From positions 1-35,822 of the forward strand of contig SUPR01000031.1 of the NCBI GenBank assembly GCA_005191425.1: 35,822 nt of DNA. Reading direction: 5' to 3'. The notes beneath the pieces are model-generated. The model was not told the origin of the DNA. It saw only the letters and a list, made by a program, of their open reading frames with translations, and made no database searches. This DNA is from Candidatus Helarchaeota ASGARD archaeon Hel_GB_B. GTDB taxonomy: Archaea; Asgardarchaeota; Lokiarchaeia; Helarchaeales; HEL-GB-B. This document shows, piece after piece, positions 16,672 to 24,378 of the stretch (position 1 is the first letter of the stretch; each line of letters begins with the position of its first letter). The translations under genes were made by a program, and so were the position numbers.

Positions 16672-17322
16672 ATGACAGATTGTTCAGATTGTACCAAAAA
16701 TAAATGTTTATTTGGTCCTAAAAATAAAGATCCAAATTGTATGATGAATCAATATCCAGATGCAATAAAAAATGCTAGAGAAATATATGAAAAAGATGTA
16801 GAAATTAAAGAGTGGGTCAAAGTCGCTAGTATTGTAGAGGCAACTGGTTATTGTGAATGGCCTAGATTAAAAGATACTATAGAATTCGCCAAAGGAATGA
16901 ACTTTAAGAAAATAGGAATTGCGTGCTGTATAGGACTATTGAATGAAGCTAAAGAAATAACTCAAATTTTAACTAACTATGGATTTGATGTCCACGTAGT
17001 AATGTGTAAAGTAGGGGGTTTTAAAAAGTCAGATTTGGGAGTCCCACAAGATTGTATTATGACATCAAAAACTGGATATCTTATTGGCACTATATCATGT
17101 AATCCAGCAGCGCAAGCTCTAATTTTGAATGAAATCGATACAGACCTAAATATAATCGTAGGTTTATGCGTTGGACATGATATGATTTTCACGAAATTAT
17201 CAAAAGCACCAGTAACTACCCTAATAGCAAAAGATAGGCGACTCCAGCATAATCCAGCAGCTATTTTATATACTCATTATGGGAGAAGTTTTATTCAGAA
17301 AGATCTTTCACTCCTAAAATAA
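16672..17322 (+). CDS. DUF1847 cysteine-rich, putative metal-binding protein
   Basis: The 216-residue protein fits the DUF1847 family. A Cys-rich start (C4, C7, C12 and C23 in CSDCTKNKCLF...NC) is followed by IGIACCIGLLNEAKE and MCKVGGFKKSDLG. Later come TISCNPAAQALILNE, GLCVGHDMIF and KDRRLQHNP. Cysteines are spread along the whole chain, consistent with binding iron-sulfur or another metal. The biochemical role of this family is not established to my knowledge. The gene begins one base after the transglutaminase-like gene; its Shine-Dalgarno (AAGAAGGA) lies within that gene's 3' end. An aminotransferase gene follows on the same strand after 34 bases. Confidence 0.8.
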   Translation: MTDCSDCTKNKCLFGPKNKDPNCMMNQYPDAIKNAREIYEKDVEIKEWVKVASIVEATGYCEWPRLKDTIEFAKGMNFKKIGIACCIGLLNEAKEITQILTNYGFDVHVVMCKVGGFKKSDLGVPQDCIMTSKTGYLIGTISCNPAAQALILNEIDTDLNIIVGLCVGHDMIFTKLSKAPVTTLIAKDRRLQHNPAAILYTHYGRSFIQKDLSLLK

Positions 17323-17356
17323 ATTTCTAAAATTGAAAATTTGGGGCATTTACCAA

Positions 17357-18532
17357 ATGAAAAAAATTGCTTCCAATAAATTAGATAATATAAAAACTTC
17401 AATATTTTCAATTATGACTGAGATGGCTAATAAATATAATGCAATTAACTTATCTCAAGGGTTCCCAGATTTTCCTGGTCCTGAATTTCTGAAGGATGCT
17501 GCATGTAAGGCAATTCGAGAAAATAAAAATCAATACGTCCCGTCTATTGGAATTCCTGAGCTCCGAGAAGCAATTTCAAGAAAATATAAGCGCTTCTATA
17601 ACTTAGATTTTGACCCTAATACTGAAATTACTGTTTTTTCAGGGGCTACAGAAGCTTTATACAGTACATTATCGGGTATTTTAAATTCTGGAGATGAAGT
17701 TATATTATTAGAGCCATGTTATGATGCTTATGCACCAGTTTGTGATTTTAATTATTCAAAACCTAAATATATAAGATTAGAATATCCCGACTTTAAAATT
17801 AGTCAAGGACAAATACAAGAAGCATTCAATGAAAATACAAAATGTATAATAATTAACACACCAAATAACCCTACGAGCAGAGTTTTTGATAAAAATGAAT
17901 TAAAATTGATAGGCGATCTTTGTGTTGAAAATGACTGCTATATTATTACTGATGAAGTATATGAACATATTACATTTGAGAAAACACACACACCAATGGC
18001 AAGTATTAAGGGATTAAAAGATCGCGTAATAACTATATCATCTACCGCAAAAACCTTTAGTCTAACTGGCTGGAAAATTGGGTTCGCTCTAGCTGATGAA
18101 GATATTACTAGACCCATAAGAAATTTTCATCAATTTGTTACTTTTTGTACTCCAGGACCATTTCAGTATGCTATGGCTGAAGCAATGGATCTTAAACCCA
18201 ATGACCCTTACTTTAAAAATTTAAAAGAGCAATATCTTGAACGTCGTAATTTATTAAATTCTAAACTTATTGAAGTCGGCCTTAAAACCATCCCTACTGA
18301 AGGTACCTATTATATTGTGGCGGATATAAGTTCATTTAAAATAACTAATGATGTAGAATTTTGCGAATTTTTAACTAAAAAGATTGGAGTTGCAGCAATT
18401 CCAATGAGTGCCTTTTATTATCATGAAAATAAGGTCGATAAATTAATTCGTTTTTGTTTCTCTAAAAAGATCGAGAACTTAGAAATGGCTGCAGAAAGAC
18501 TGGAAAATTTAAAAAGTTATTTAAAAGAATAA
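17357..18532 (+). CDS. PLP-dependent class I/II aminotransferase (methionine/kynurenine-type)
   Basis: This is a fold-type I aminotransferase. Key segments are INLSQGFPDFPGPEF, FSGATEALYSTL, NTPNNPTSR (N171), TDEVYEHITF (D199, Y202) and SSTAKTFSLTGWKIGF. K232 in the last segment should form the Schiff base with pyridoxal phosphate. The sequence most resembles the YbdL/kynurenine-aminotransferase branch, which transfers amino groups from methionine, aromatic or related amino acids to 2-oxo acids. The exact substrate is not readable. I chose ATG 17357 (391 residues), with TTGGGG ten bases upstream. A TTG at 17333 would add eight residues outside the fold. The 3' end is only 4 bp from a convergent gene. 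Confidence 0.88.
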   Translation: MKKIASNKLDNIKTSIFSIMTEMANKYNAINLSQGFPDFPGPEFLKDAACKAIRENKNQYVPSIGIPELREAISRKYKRFYNLDFDPNTEITVFSGATEALYSTLSGILNSGDEVILLEPCYDAYAPVCDFNYSKPKYIRLEYPDFKISQGQIQEAFNENTKCIIINTPNNPTSRVFDKNELKLIGDLCVENDCYIITDEVYEHITFEKTHTPMASIKGLKDRVITISSTAKTFSLTGWKIGFALADEDITRPIRNFHQFVTFCTPGPFQYAMAEAMDLKPNDPYFKNLKEQYLERRNLLNSKLIEVGLKTIPTEGTYYIVADISSFKITNDVEFCEFLTKKIGVAAIPMSAFYYHENKVDKLIRFCFSKKIENLEMAAERLENLKSYLKE

Positions 18533-18536
18533 TAAT

Positions 18537-18962
18537 TTATTTCATTGGAAATACTATTTTAAAATCGCCCGAAGTTACTTTTTTTCCATTATTTTTTTCA
18601 ACTACATATATACCATAAATTATTTTTGAATTATTTTTATTTTCTATTTTTGTTATTGTTCCTTTATGGATAATTTCTTCATTCAAATAGATTGGATTTT
18701 CAAATTTAACAGAAATTTTTTTTATACTAGAAATATCTCCACTCCAATTGATCAACCATTTAGGTATATAGCTAAAAGTGAAATTTCCTGCTACTACAAT
18801 GTCTTTAAATCCTAATTTTTGAGCATAATTCTTATTAAAATGTAAAGGATTAATTTCATTTATTAGCCTATTATATTTCTTATAAATCTCTTTTCTAATT
18901 TTTACTTTATAAGGAGGTATCTTATCACCTACTTTAATTTTATCTATTTCTGATTTGTCCAT
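18537..18962 (-). CDS. MaoC-like hotdog protein, putative (R)-specific hydratase subunit
   Basis: The 141-residue protein has a single hotdog fold. Its helix/loop segment INEINPLHFNKNYAQKLGF, then VVAGNFTFSYIPKWL, corresponds to the hydratase-2 motif of MaoC enzymes (usually GDxNPIHxD...GxxxAHGM). The His is kept (H41 region). The usual Asp appears as Glu in this alignment by eye, so catalysis is uncertain. It probably forms a heterodimer with the product of the upstream gene (18978-19493), as in HadAB-type dehydratases where one subunit carries the active site. The two genes are 15 bases apart on the same strand. The natural reaction would be reversible hydration of trans-2-enoyl-CoA/ACP. 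Confidence 0.75.
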   Translation of the reverse strand: MDKSEIDKIKVGDKIPPYKVKIRKEIYKKYNRLINEINPLHFNKNYAQKLGFKDIVVAGNFTFSYIPKWLINWSGDISSIKKISVKFENPIYLNEEIIHKGTITKIENKNNSKIIYGIYVVEKNNGKKVTSGDFKIVFPMK

Positions 18963-18977
18963 TTTATTTCACCAAAT

Positions 18978-19493
18978 CTAATCTAATTTAAAAAAGAATT
19001 CATGGTTGTCAATTGCACAAATTTTTTCATTCTCATTTAAAATATATAATTTAAATACAACTGAATAATAATTTCCTTTAGAACCTGTTTTCTTTACTGG
19101 ATTGTCTACTTTAATTTTAATTTTATAGCTATGATTAACAACAATAGGTTTAATAAATTCAAGAATTGATCCTACATGAATTACACCTTTAATTATTCCA
19201 GGCAGAAGTTCAGGCCCACCTTTAATAAAAATTTCTTGAGTGACTGGACAGGTTAAATTCATTATATATTCAAGTGGGACTAACTTATCAGAAAAGCCAG
19301 CTTGAATGGCGTAGTCTTTATCATTATATAAAAGATTGTTATCGTCAATATAAGTTAAAAATTTTTTGATCTCTTTTTCATTAGGGACAACATCGACCAT
19401 TCCCATATTTGTAATTATTTCGTTAATTATACTTGTAAATTTAGTTAGTTTTGAATATTCATCTCCATTCATTTTATTCTCGTCCAGATTCAT
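18978..19493 (-). CDS. MaoC N-terminal-type hotdog protein, partner of putative dehydratase
   Basis: The 171-residue protein fits the MaoC_dehydrat_N type of hotdog domain: a segment KKFLTYIDDNNLLYNDKDYA, then IQAGFSDKLVPLEYIMNL, then a long helix and beta strands ending in AIDNHEFFFKLD. Domains of this kind usually lack the hydratase His and serve as the structural partner in a two-subunit dehydratase. It lies directly upstream of the smaller MaoC-like gene, supporting a heterodimer. Its substrate is unknown, but a thiolase and an enoyl-reductase-like flavoprotein elsewhere in the window suit acyl-CoA metabolism. It diverges from the NAD synthetase genes across a 179-bp spacer. Confidence 0.68.
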   Translation of the reverse strand: MNLDENKMNGDEYSKLTKFTSIINEIITNMGMVDVVPNEKEIKKFLTYIDDNNLLYNDKDYAIQAGFSDKLVPLEYIMNLTCPVTQEIFIKGGPELLPGIIKGVIHVGSILEFIKPIVVNHSYKIKIKVDNPVKKTGSKGNYYSVVFKLYILNENEKICAIDNHEFFFKLD

Positions 19494-19672
19494 TCTTTAA
19501 AATTTTTAATTTTATTATTTAATTTATAATTTTGAAATTAATAATTTAAATTAATCCTTTAATCATATATTTATTAAATTTAAATTCACAAATATTTTAA
19601 TTATAATAACATATATCCACAATTAGTAAATTTGATAAAATTTTAATATGTAATTTAGGTTGGAAGAATATA

Positions 19673-20503
19673 ATGACTCGACTAAAAATAGGACTTGCTC
19701 AAATAGCTCCAAAATTGGGTGCAGTAAAGCAAAATTTAGACAAACATTTAGAAATAATTGAAAATGCTAAAAATCAAAAAGTAGACCTTTTAATATTCCC
19801 TGAACTCTCATTATGTGGTTATTATGCAAAAGATATGTATTATGAAATACTTCCAAAAGTTAAAAATGCCATAGATACAATATGTAAAAATTGTGGAAAC
19901 TTGACTATAATATTAGGGATTATTGAAGAAAATAAACGAATTAGAGGAGTTTTACATAACTCTGCAGTAGTAATTGAAAATGGTAAAGTTGTAGGGACTA
20001 CTCAAAAAGTTTATTTACCGGATTATGGAATGTTTGAAGATATGAAATACTTTAAACCGGGAAATAAAATAAAAGTTTTTAAGACTAGAAAATGTATTTT
20101 AGGAATTGCTATTTGTGAAGATTTCTGGCACCCAGAAGTTGTCCATGCAATCGCTCTAAAAGGAGCAGAAATCGCTGTCTTGATCTCTGCTTCACCATTT
20201 ATGTCTCGAGAAATCGGTGAAATGCTGAATAAAATACGGGCAATTGAAAACACAATTTTTATTGCATATGTTAATAACGCAGGAGCTCAAGAAGGAATTG
20301 TTTTTTGGGGGGGGTCTGAGATTGTTTCTCCAAATGGTAATGTATTAGTAAAAGCCAATTATGTTGAAGAAGATTTTAAAGTTTGTGAAATTGATTTGAA
20401 TGATATTCCACGCGTTAGGGCAGGAATGCCTATATTAAGAGATGCCAGAAAAGCTATCTTAGAAGAATTGTTAAAAGCTCATGGTGAATTGAATGAAGAT
20501 TGA
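19673..20503 (+). CDS. Stand-alone glutaminase (nitrilase-fold) subunit of NAD synthetase
   Basis: This 276-residue carbon-nitrogen hydrolase has the triad E44 (IFPELSLCGYY), K112 (TTQKVYLPDYGMFED) and C148 (LGIAICEDFWHP). The motifs match the N-terminal glutaminase domain of glutamine-dependent NAD synthetase, especially LPDYxxFED and ICEDFWHP. It would hydrolyse glutamine and supply ammonia for the last step of NAD synthesis. In bacteria and eukaryotes with this activity the domain is fused to the synthetase. Here it is a separate gene that overlaps the synthetase gene by 11 bases (ATG 20493 inside its end), implying a two-subunit enzyme. A biosynthetic or amidase role for a general nitrilase is the alternative, but the overlap argues against it. 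Confidence 0.82.
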   Translation: MTRLKIGLAQIAPKLGAVKQNLDKHLEIIENAKNQKVDLLIFPELSLCGYYAKDMYYEILPKVKNAIDTICKNCGNLTIILGIIEENKRIRGVLHNSAVVIENGKVVGTTQKVYLPDYGMFEDMKYFKPGNKIKVFKTRKCILGIAICEDFWHPEVVHAIALKGAEIAVLISASPFMSREIGEMLNKIRAIENTIFIAYVNNAGAQEGIVFWGGSEIVSPNGNVLVKANYVEEDFKVCEIDLNDIPRVRAGMPILRDARKAILEELLKAHGELNED

Positions 20504-21323
20504 ACTACCTTTGGATTGTGAATTAACTGCAAAAGCCATTAGAACTTTTATAAAAGATTATATGGATAGAATTGGTATTAAAAAAGCAGTTGTAGGATTA
20601 TCTGGTGGAATTGATTCAACTGTTACGGCATATTTAGCGGTTGAAGTTTTCGGAAAAGAGAATTTGCTTGGTCTTATTATGCCTTCGAATGCAAATACTA
20701 AATTGGATACTGAACATGGCCTATTGGTCGCTAAAAATTTAAACATCAGATATAAAGTCATTCCAATTCAAGATATGGTCGATGCATTCGAAAAAAATGT
20801 TGGAGTTAATGAAATAGATAAAGTATCTCGTGGAAATATTATGGCACGATGTAGAATGATTTTACTTTATTTTTGGGCAAATTTAGAAAGAGCAGTAGTA
20901 TTAGGAACAAGCGATAAAACTGAACTACTTTTAGGATATTTTACTAAATATGGTGATGGTGGATCAGATATTATGGTAAATGCTAGTCTATATAAGACCC
21001 AAGTAAAAAAAATGGGCGCATATTTAGGAGTCCCTCAAGCAATTATTGATAAACCACCTACAGCAGGACTATGGAAAGGTCAAACAGCTGAAGGTGAAAT
21101 TGGTATTACCTATGAAATTATTGATAATATCTTATACCATTTGCTTGAATTACGATATTTACCTGGACAAGTAATTAATGAATGCGGAATGAACCCTTCC
21201 GATGTGGAAAAAGTTTTAAAAATGATACGTAATTCTGAACATAAAAGACAAACACCTAGATACCCAAAAATCGGATATAGAGAAATTAACTGGGATTATA
21301 GGTACCCTGTAGAACGCTCCTAA
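20493..21323 (+). CDS. nadE: NAD synthetase, synthetase subunit
   Basis: The 276-residue protein is an N-type ATP pyrophosphatase with the PP-loop SGGIDST at 37-43. Further conserved segments are LIMPSNANTKLDTEH, LGTSDKTELLLGYFTKYGDGGSDI, LYKTQVKKMGAYLGVP, PPTAGLWKGQTAEGEIG and KRQTPRYPKIG. These identify NadE, which adenylates and amidates nicotinic acid adenine dinucleotide to NAD. The length is that of the short, normally ammonia-dependent form. The overlapping upstream glutaminase gene suggests glutamine-dependent use. The active-site residues look complete, and the gene is followed by a 172-bp AT-rich spacer before a convergent gene. Confidence 0.95.
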   Translation: MKIELPLDCELTAKAIRTFIKDYMDRIGIKKAVVGLSGGIDSTVTAYLAVEVFGKENLLGLIMPSNANTKLDTEHGLLVAKNLNIRYKVIPIQDMVDAFEKNVGVNEIDKVSRGNIMARCRMILLYFWANLERAVVLGTSDKTELLLGYFTKYGDGGSDIMVNASLYKTQVKKMGAYLGVPQAIIDKPPTAGLWKGQTAEGEIGITYEIIDNILYHLLELRYLPGQVINECGMNPSDVEKVLKMIRNSEHKRQTPRYPKIGYREINWDYRYPVERS

Positions 21324-21495
21324 ATGAAAATTATTATTATAATTTAAAATTTTTTATAATGATTAACTCTATTTTTTCCCCTAAATTATAATTTACTATT
21401 TTTTCCAATATTATTATCTTTATTTGATAATTTTAAATATTAAATGACTTGAAAAATATTCAAATAAACATATTTATCAATAAAATAAAATTATT

Positions 21496-22326
21496 TCATT
21501 TGTGATTATTTTTACTTTTTATTTCATCAATAACCTTTTGTACTTTATCAATACCTATTTCTTCTATTACTTTGTCAATACCTATTTCTTCTATTACTTT
21601 GTCAATACCTATTTCTTCTATTACTTTATTAATACCTACTGATTCTATTACATTTTTTAACCCCAAAACTTCGATAGCATATCTGATATTCTTAACAAAA
21701 TCGTCCATTGTTAATTCTTTTTCTGTAAATATTTTGGTCACCTCATTAGGATATAATATAAAAGCTACACTTAAAAAATTTTTTAATTTTTTATTTTCAA
21801 CTATTAATTCAATACTTTTCTTTAATTTTAAACCTGAAGAAAAAATTAAAAGTGAGATATTTTCTTTTTTTATGTCCAATTCATTGATAACAAGAAAATA
21901 AATGGGATAATAAAAATTAAAACAATAAAGACCATTTTCTAACTTTTTTAAATTTAATTGTTTAATGAATTTAGAGCGCCTTGAAACTATATACCAGCTA
22001 GTAATTTCCTTCATTTGGATAATGTTTAGATTTTTTCTTTGACAATAGAGCCCACAATATCCTGTTAATTTTGGAATATCAGACTCTTTTTGTTTGTCTC
22101 TTGCACTTTTAAATTCAAAAATATTATATTTTTTTAATCTTTTTGTAATTATAGTTAATGTTCTGCTCCTTATATCAGGTTTCTCTTTTATTATTACAAG
22201 ATCAATAATAAGAGGCAATTTACCAACTTTAACATCCGGCTCCACTTTTAAATTTGCATTTATCAATTCACTCTTTACTAAATTTTTAAAAAAAGCATCC
22301 CAACTCATTTTAAATTTCATCAACAT
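21496..22326 (-). CDS. PD-(D/E)XK nuclease-like protein with C-terminal tandem repeat
   Basis: In the first 110 residues of this 276-residue protein, LIIDLVIIKEK is followed by YNIFEFKSARDKQKESD. This gives an Asp and an E-x-K on neighbouring strands, the usual signature of PD-(D/E)XK nucleases. A segment DIPKLTGYCGLYC after it resembles Rpn/transposase-associated nuclease families. The C-terminus has about three and a half copies of a nine-residue unit (IEEIGIDKV) after an imperfect first copy, encoded by a 27-bp tandem DNA repeat. Such tails are known in Rpn-like proteins and may mediate assembly or vary in length. The gene stands alone between convergent and spacer regions. The function is unknown; mobile-element or defence association is possible but not shown. 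Confidence 0.6.
   Translation of the reverse strand: MLMKFKMSWDAFFKNLVKSELINANLKVEPDVKVGKLPLIIDLVIIKEKPDIRSRTLTIITKRLKKYNIFEFKSARDKQKESDIPKLTGYCGLYCQRKNLNIIQMKEITSWYIVSRRSKFIKQLNLKKLENGLYCFNFYYPIYFLVINELDIKKENISLLIFSSGLKLKKSIELIVENKKLKNFLSVAFILYPNEVTKIFTEKELTMDDFVKNIRYAIEVLGLKNVIESVGINKVIEEIGIDKVIEEIGIDKVIEEIGIDKVQKVIDEIKSKNNHK
21544..21651. repeat. 27-bp tandem repeat, four units, within coding sequence
   Basis: Units are 21544-21570, 21571-21597, 21598-21624 and 21625-21651. The first three differ at one or two bases and the fourth at a few more. Each unit encodes nine residues, so copy changes keep the frame. The near identity of units implies recent expansion. Confidence 0.9.
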
Positions 22327-22450
22327 ATTATATTTTTTAAATGGTTAGATTAAATAATTAAAAATTCAATATTTTAATGATTTAAAAAAGGACATAAAAA
22401 AATTAGTAAAAAAAATTATGTTAAAAATAAAATCGTCTGTATTAAGGATA

Positions 22451-23842
22451 TTAACCTTCCCTTTCTATTATGACAGCAGTACCCATTCCGAAACCAACAC
22501 ATAACGCTGCAATACCATAGGAGTATTTTTCACGTTCCATTTCATAAAGCATTGTGCATGGTAATCTTGCGCCAGAACATCCAGTTGGATGTCCAAGAGC
22601 TATAGCGCCACCACATCGATTAACTCTATCACCAGGAGCTAACATTCCTTCAGGTGTAAAATCAGTTTGTGATGCGGGATATCCCAATTCATCATGTAAA
22701 ATTTTTCCAGTTGCAAGAATAACAGATGAAAATGCTTCATTTACTTCCATTATTTCAAAGTCTTTTAGAGTCATGTTAGCTTTTTTCATTGCTTTGTCCA
22801 TTGCATATCCAGGACCAGTAAGCATGTGATAAACATCGGAGCCAACTACACCAAAAGTGATGATTCGAGCTCGGGGTTTGAGTCCAAGTTCCTCGGCTTT
22901 CGCTCTACTGGCAAGTAAAAATAATGATGCACCATCATTAGTAGGACAAGAATTACCAGCAGTCATGAATTTACACCCAGGAACTGTCTTTAATTTGCCC
23001 ATTTTTTCTTTTGCAACTTCCCAGCCCCAATCAGCTACATTTGTTCGGATTACTTCATCATAATCATAAATAAATTCACCGCGTTCTTTAGTTTTTGTTT
23101 TGATTGGGACGATTTCATCCTTAAATTTACCTTCGCGCATTGCTTTTGTTGCTTTATATTGTGATAGCCAGCCCACTTTGTCCAATTCTTCCCGCGTTAA
23201 ATGCCAAGTTTGAGCGATTCTATCAGCAGATATTAATTGAGATGCAAATGTTGGATAATTTTGCATGACGCCTTCATAAGGCAATGCCATAATCCGTTCA
23301 TAAAGTTCTCTTGTTTTTTTCTTTTTCTCATAAAGACCGGGATGCTCTTTACTTTCTTTATATTTTGGTACTTCAACTTTTCTATAATCGTTTGCATCTA
23401 TCCCTATTGGATATTTACTCTGTTGTTCAACACCACCAGCAATATATAGGTCGCCCATTCCACTCCAGATTCCCATGCTTGCGACCATCATCGCAGTCTG
23501 TCCACTTGCACAATGCCTGTTCAAATGAAGACCTGGGACAGTCACAGGAAAGAGGGGCTTTTTCTCACCATCTACAATTTTTTGAGCTCCTAAAGAAGTA
23601 ACTCTTCCAATATCTAGAGCCCCGCCGCCAACCGGACTACAACACCCAACAATAATATCTTCAAATTCGGCAGCATGGTCATATAAAACTGGATTTCTTT
23701 CGAATATTGCCTCAGTAAGTTTTACGGTCATTAAAGAGGTTACAATCTCACTTAATGAACCTCCTCGTTTACCCATAGGGGTTCTCACTGCATCGATTAT
23801 AACAACATCATTTGGCTTTTCATTAACCAATTTACTCACCAT
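22451..23842 (-). CDS. Acetyl-CoA C-acyltransferase (thiolase)
   Basis: This full-length thiolase of 463 residues shows nucleophile C111 in LNRHCASGQTAMMV, EVNEAFSSVI, H418 in GGAIALGHPTGCSGAR and C448 in CVGFGMGTAV. All three catalytic residues are in place. It either condenses two acetyl-CoA or acyl-CoA units or cleaves 3-ketoacyl-CoA; direction cannot be told from sequence. It opens with VVIIDAVRTPMGKRGGSL, the usual start of bacterial-type FadA/AtoB enzymes. No HMG-CoA synthase or DUF35 gene is adjacent, unlike many archaeal mevalonate-pathway loci. A fatty-acid or acyl-CoA degradation role, alongside the MaoC pair and the enoate-reductase-like protein, is therefore at least as likely. 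Confidence 0.92.
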   Translation of the reverse strand: MVSKLVNEKPNDVVIIDAVRTPMGKRGGSLSEIVTSLMTVKLTEAIFERNPVLYDHAAEFEDIIVGCCSPVGGGALDIGRVTSLGAQKIVDGEKKPLFPVTVPGLHLNRHCASGQTAMMVASMGIWSGMGDLYIAGGVEQQSKYPIGIDANDYRKVEVPKYKESKEHPGLYEKKKKTRELYERIMALPYEGVMQNYPTFASQLISADRIAQTWHLTREELDKVGWLSQYKATKAMREGKFKDEIVPIKTKTKERGEFIYDYDEVIRTNVADWGWEVAKEKMGKLKTVPGCKFMTAGNSCPTNDGASLFLLASRAKAEELGLKPRARIITFGVVGSDVYHMLTGPGYAMDKAMKKANMTLKDFEIMEVNEAFSSVILATGKILHDELGYPASQTDFTPEGMLAPGDRVNRCGGAIALGHPTGCSGARLPCTMLYEMEREKYSYGIAALCVGFGMGTAVIIEREG

Positions 23843-24375
23843 ATTTCAATTTTGTTTTCAATATAATAAATTGGTTAAATAATTTAAAATTAGGTTTAAG
23901 AATTTTTTCTTAAATTTAATTTTATCGACAATTATTGATTATTTAATTTGTCATTAATTATTTTTTTATTTAAGTCGGAAAAAAAATAATTAAATTAACA
24001 ATGTATATTATGTTTTTAAATTTAAACTTATAATAATGAAGTATTAAGATAATTTTAAACCAAAATAAATGAAAAAATACAAAGAAAATTAAATTGTAAA
24101 CCAAAAAATAGATAATAAATAATCTTAAAATTTAATTTGAAATATAGTATCAATAATTATTGATAAAATAATTCATAAATATATGAAAAATAAATATGAG
24201 AATTAGTATACAAATATAAATTATAAATTGCATGATAAGAAATAAAAAATAAATGAAAATCAATCTTAAAGGTAAAAAAAAGAAATTAAATTAACTTATT
24301 GAACATTAGATATTAATATAAACTGATAATTAATATAATTTTTATCTTGAACAAATATAATTTGAGGTTTATTAT
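23843..24375. other. Very AT-rich divergent spacer without genes
   Basis: The 533-bp stretch between the divergent thiolase and membrane-protein genes has many stops in every frame and no tRNA-like or coding signal. It should hold both promoters. The only clear structure I see is the perfect inverted repeat at 23895-23914, listed separately. Confidence 0.5.
23895..23914. repeat. Perfect 8-bp inverted repeat upstream of thiolase
   Basis: Arms TTTAAGAA and TTCTTAAA flank four T residues, about 50 bp before the thiolase start. It could be an operator in the thiolase promoter. AT-rich composition makes chance palindromes common. Confidence 0.3.
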
Positions 24376-24378
24376 TTG
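24364..24378 (+). promoter_or_regulatory. Shine-Dalgarno supporting a TTG start
   Basis: GAGGT at 24364-24368 lies seven bases before TTG at 24376, and the hydrophobic first helix follows soon after. This favours TTG over later in-frame ATGs for the membrane protein. Confidence 0.5.

Noticed and set aside
17333-17356. TTG start for the aminotransferase
   Set aside because: The extra eight residues are not part of the fold, and ATG 17357 has TTGGGG at a suitable distance.
21544-21651. CRISPR array
   Set aside because: The 27-bp units are directly adjacent without spacers and lie in frame within a protein gene.
21572-21901. Plus-strand ORF through the 27-bp repeat
   Set aside because: It is the shadow of the minus-strand nuclease-like gene; repetition keeps the frame open without supporting a product.
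23237-23601. Two plus-strand ORFs opposite the thiolase gene
   Set aside because: They lie entirely within the well-supported thiolase on the other strand and encode low-complexity sequences.
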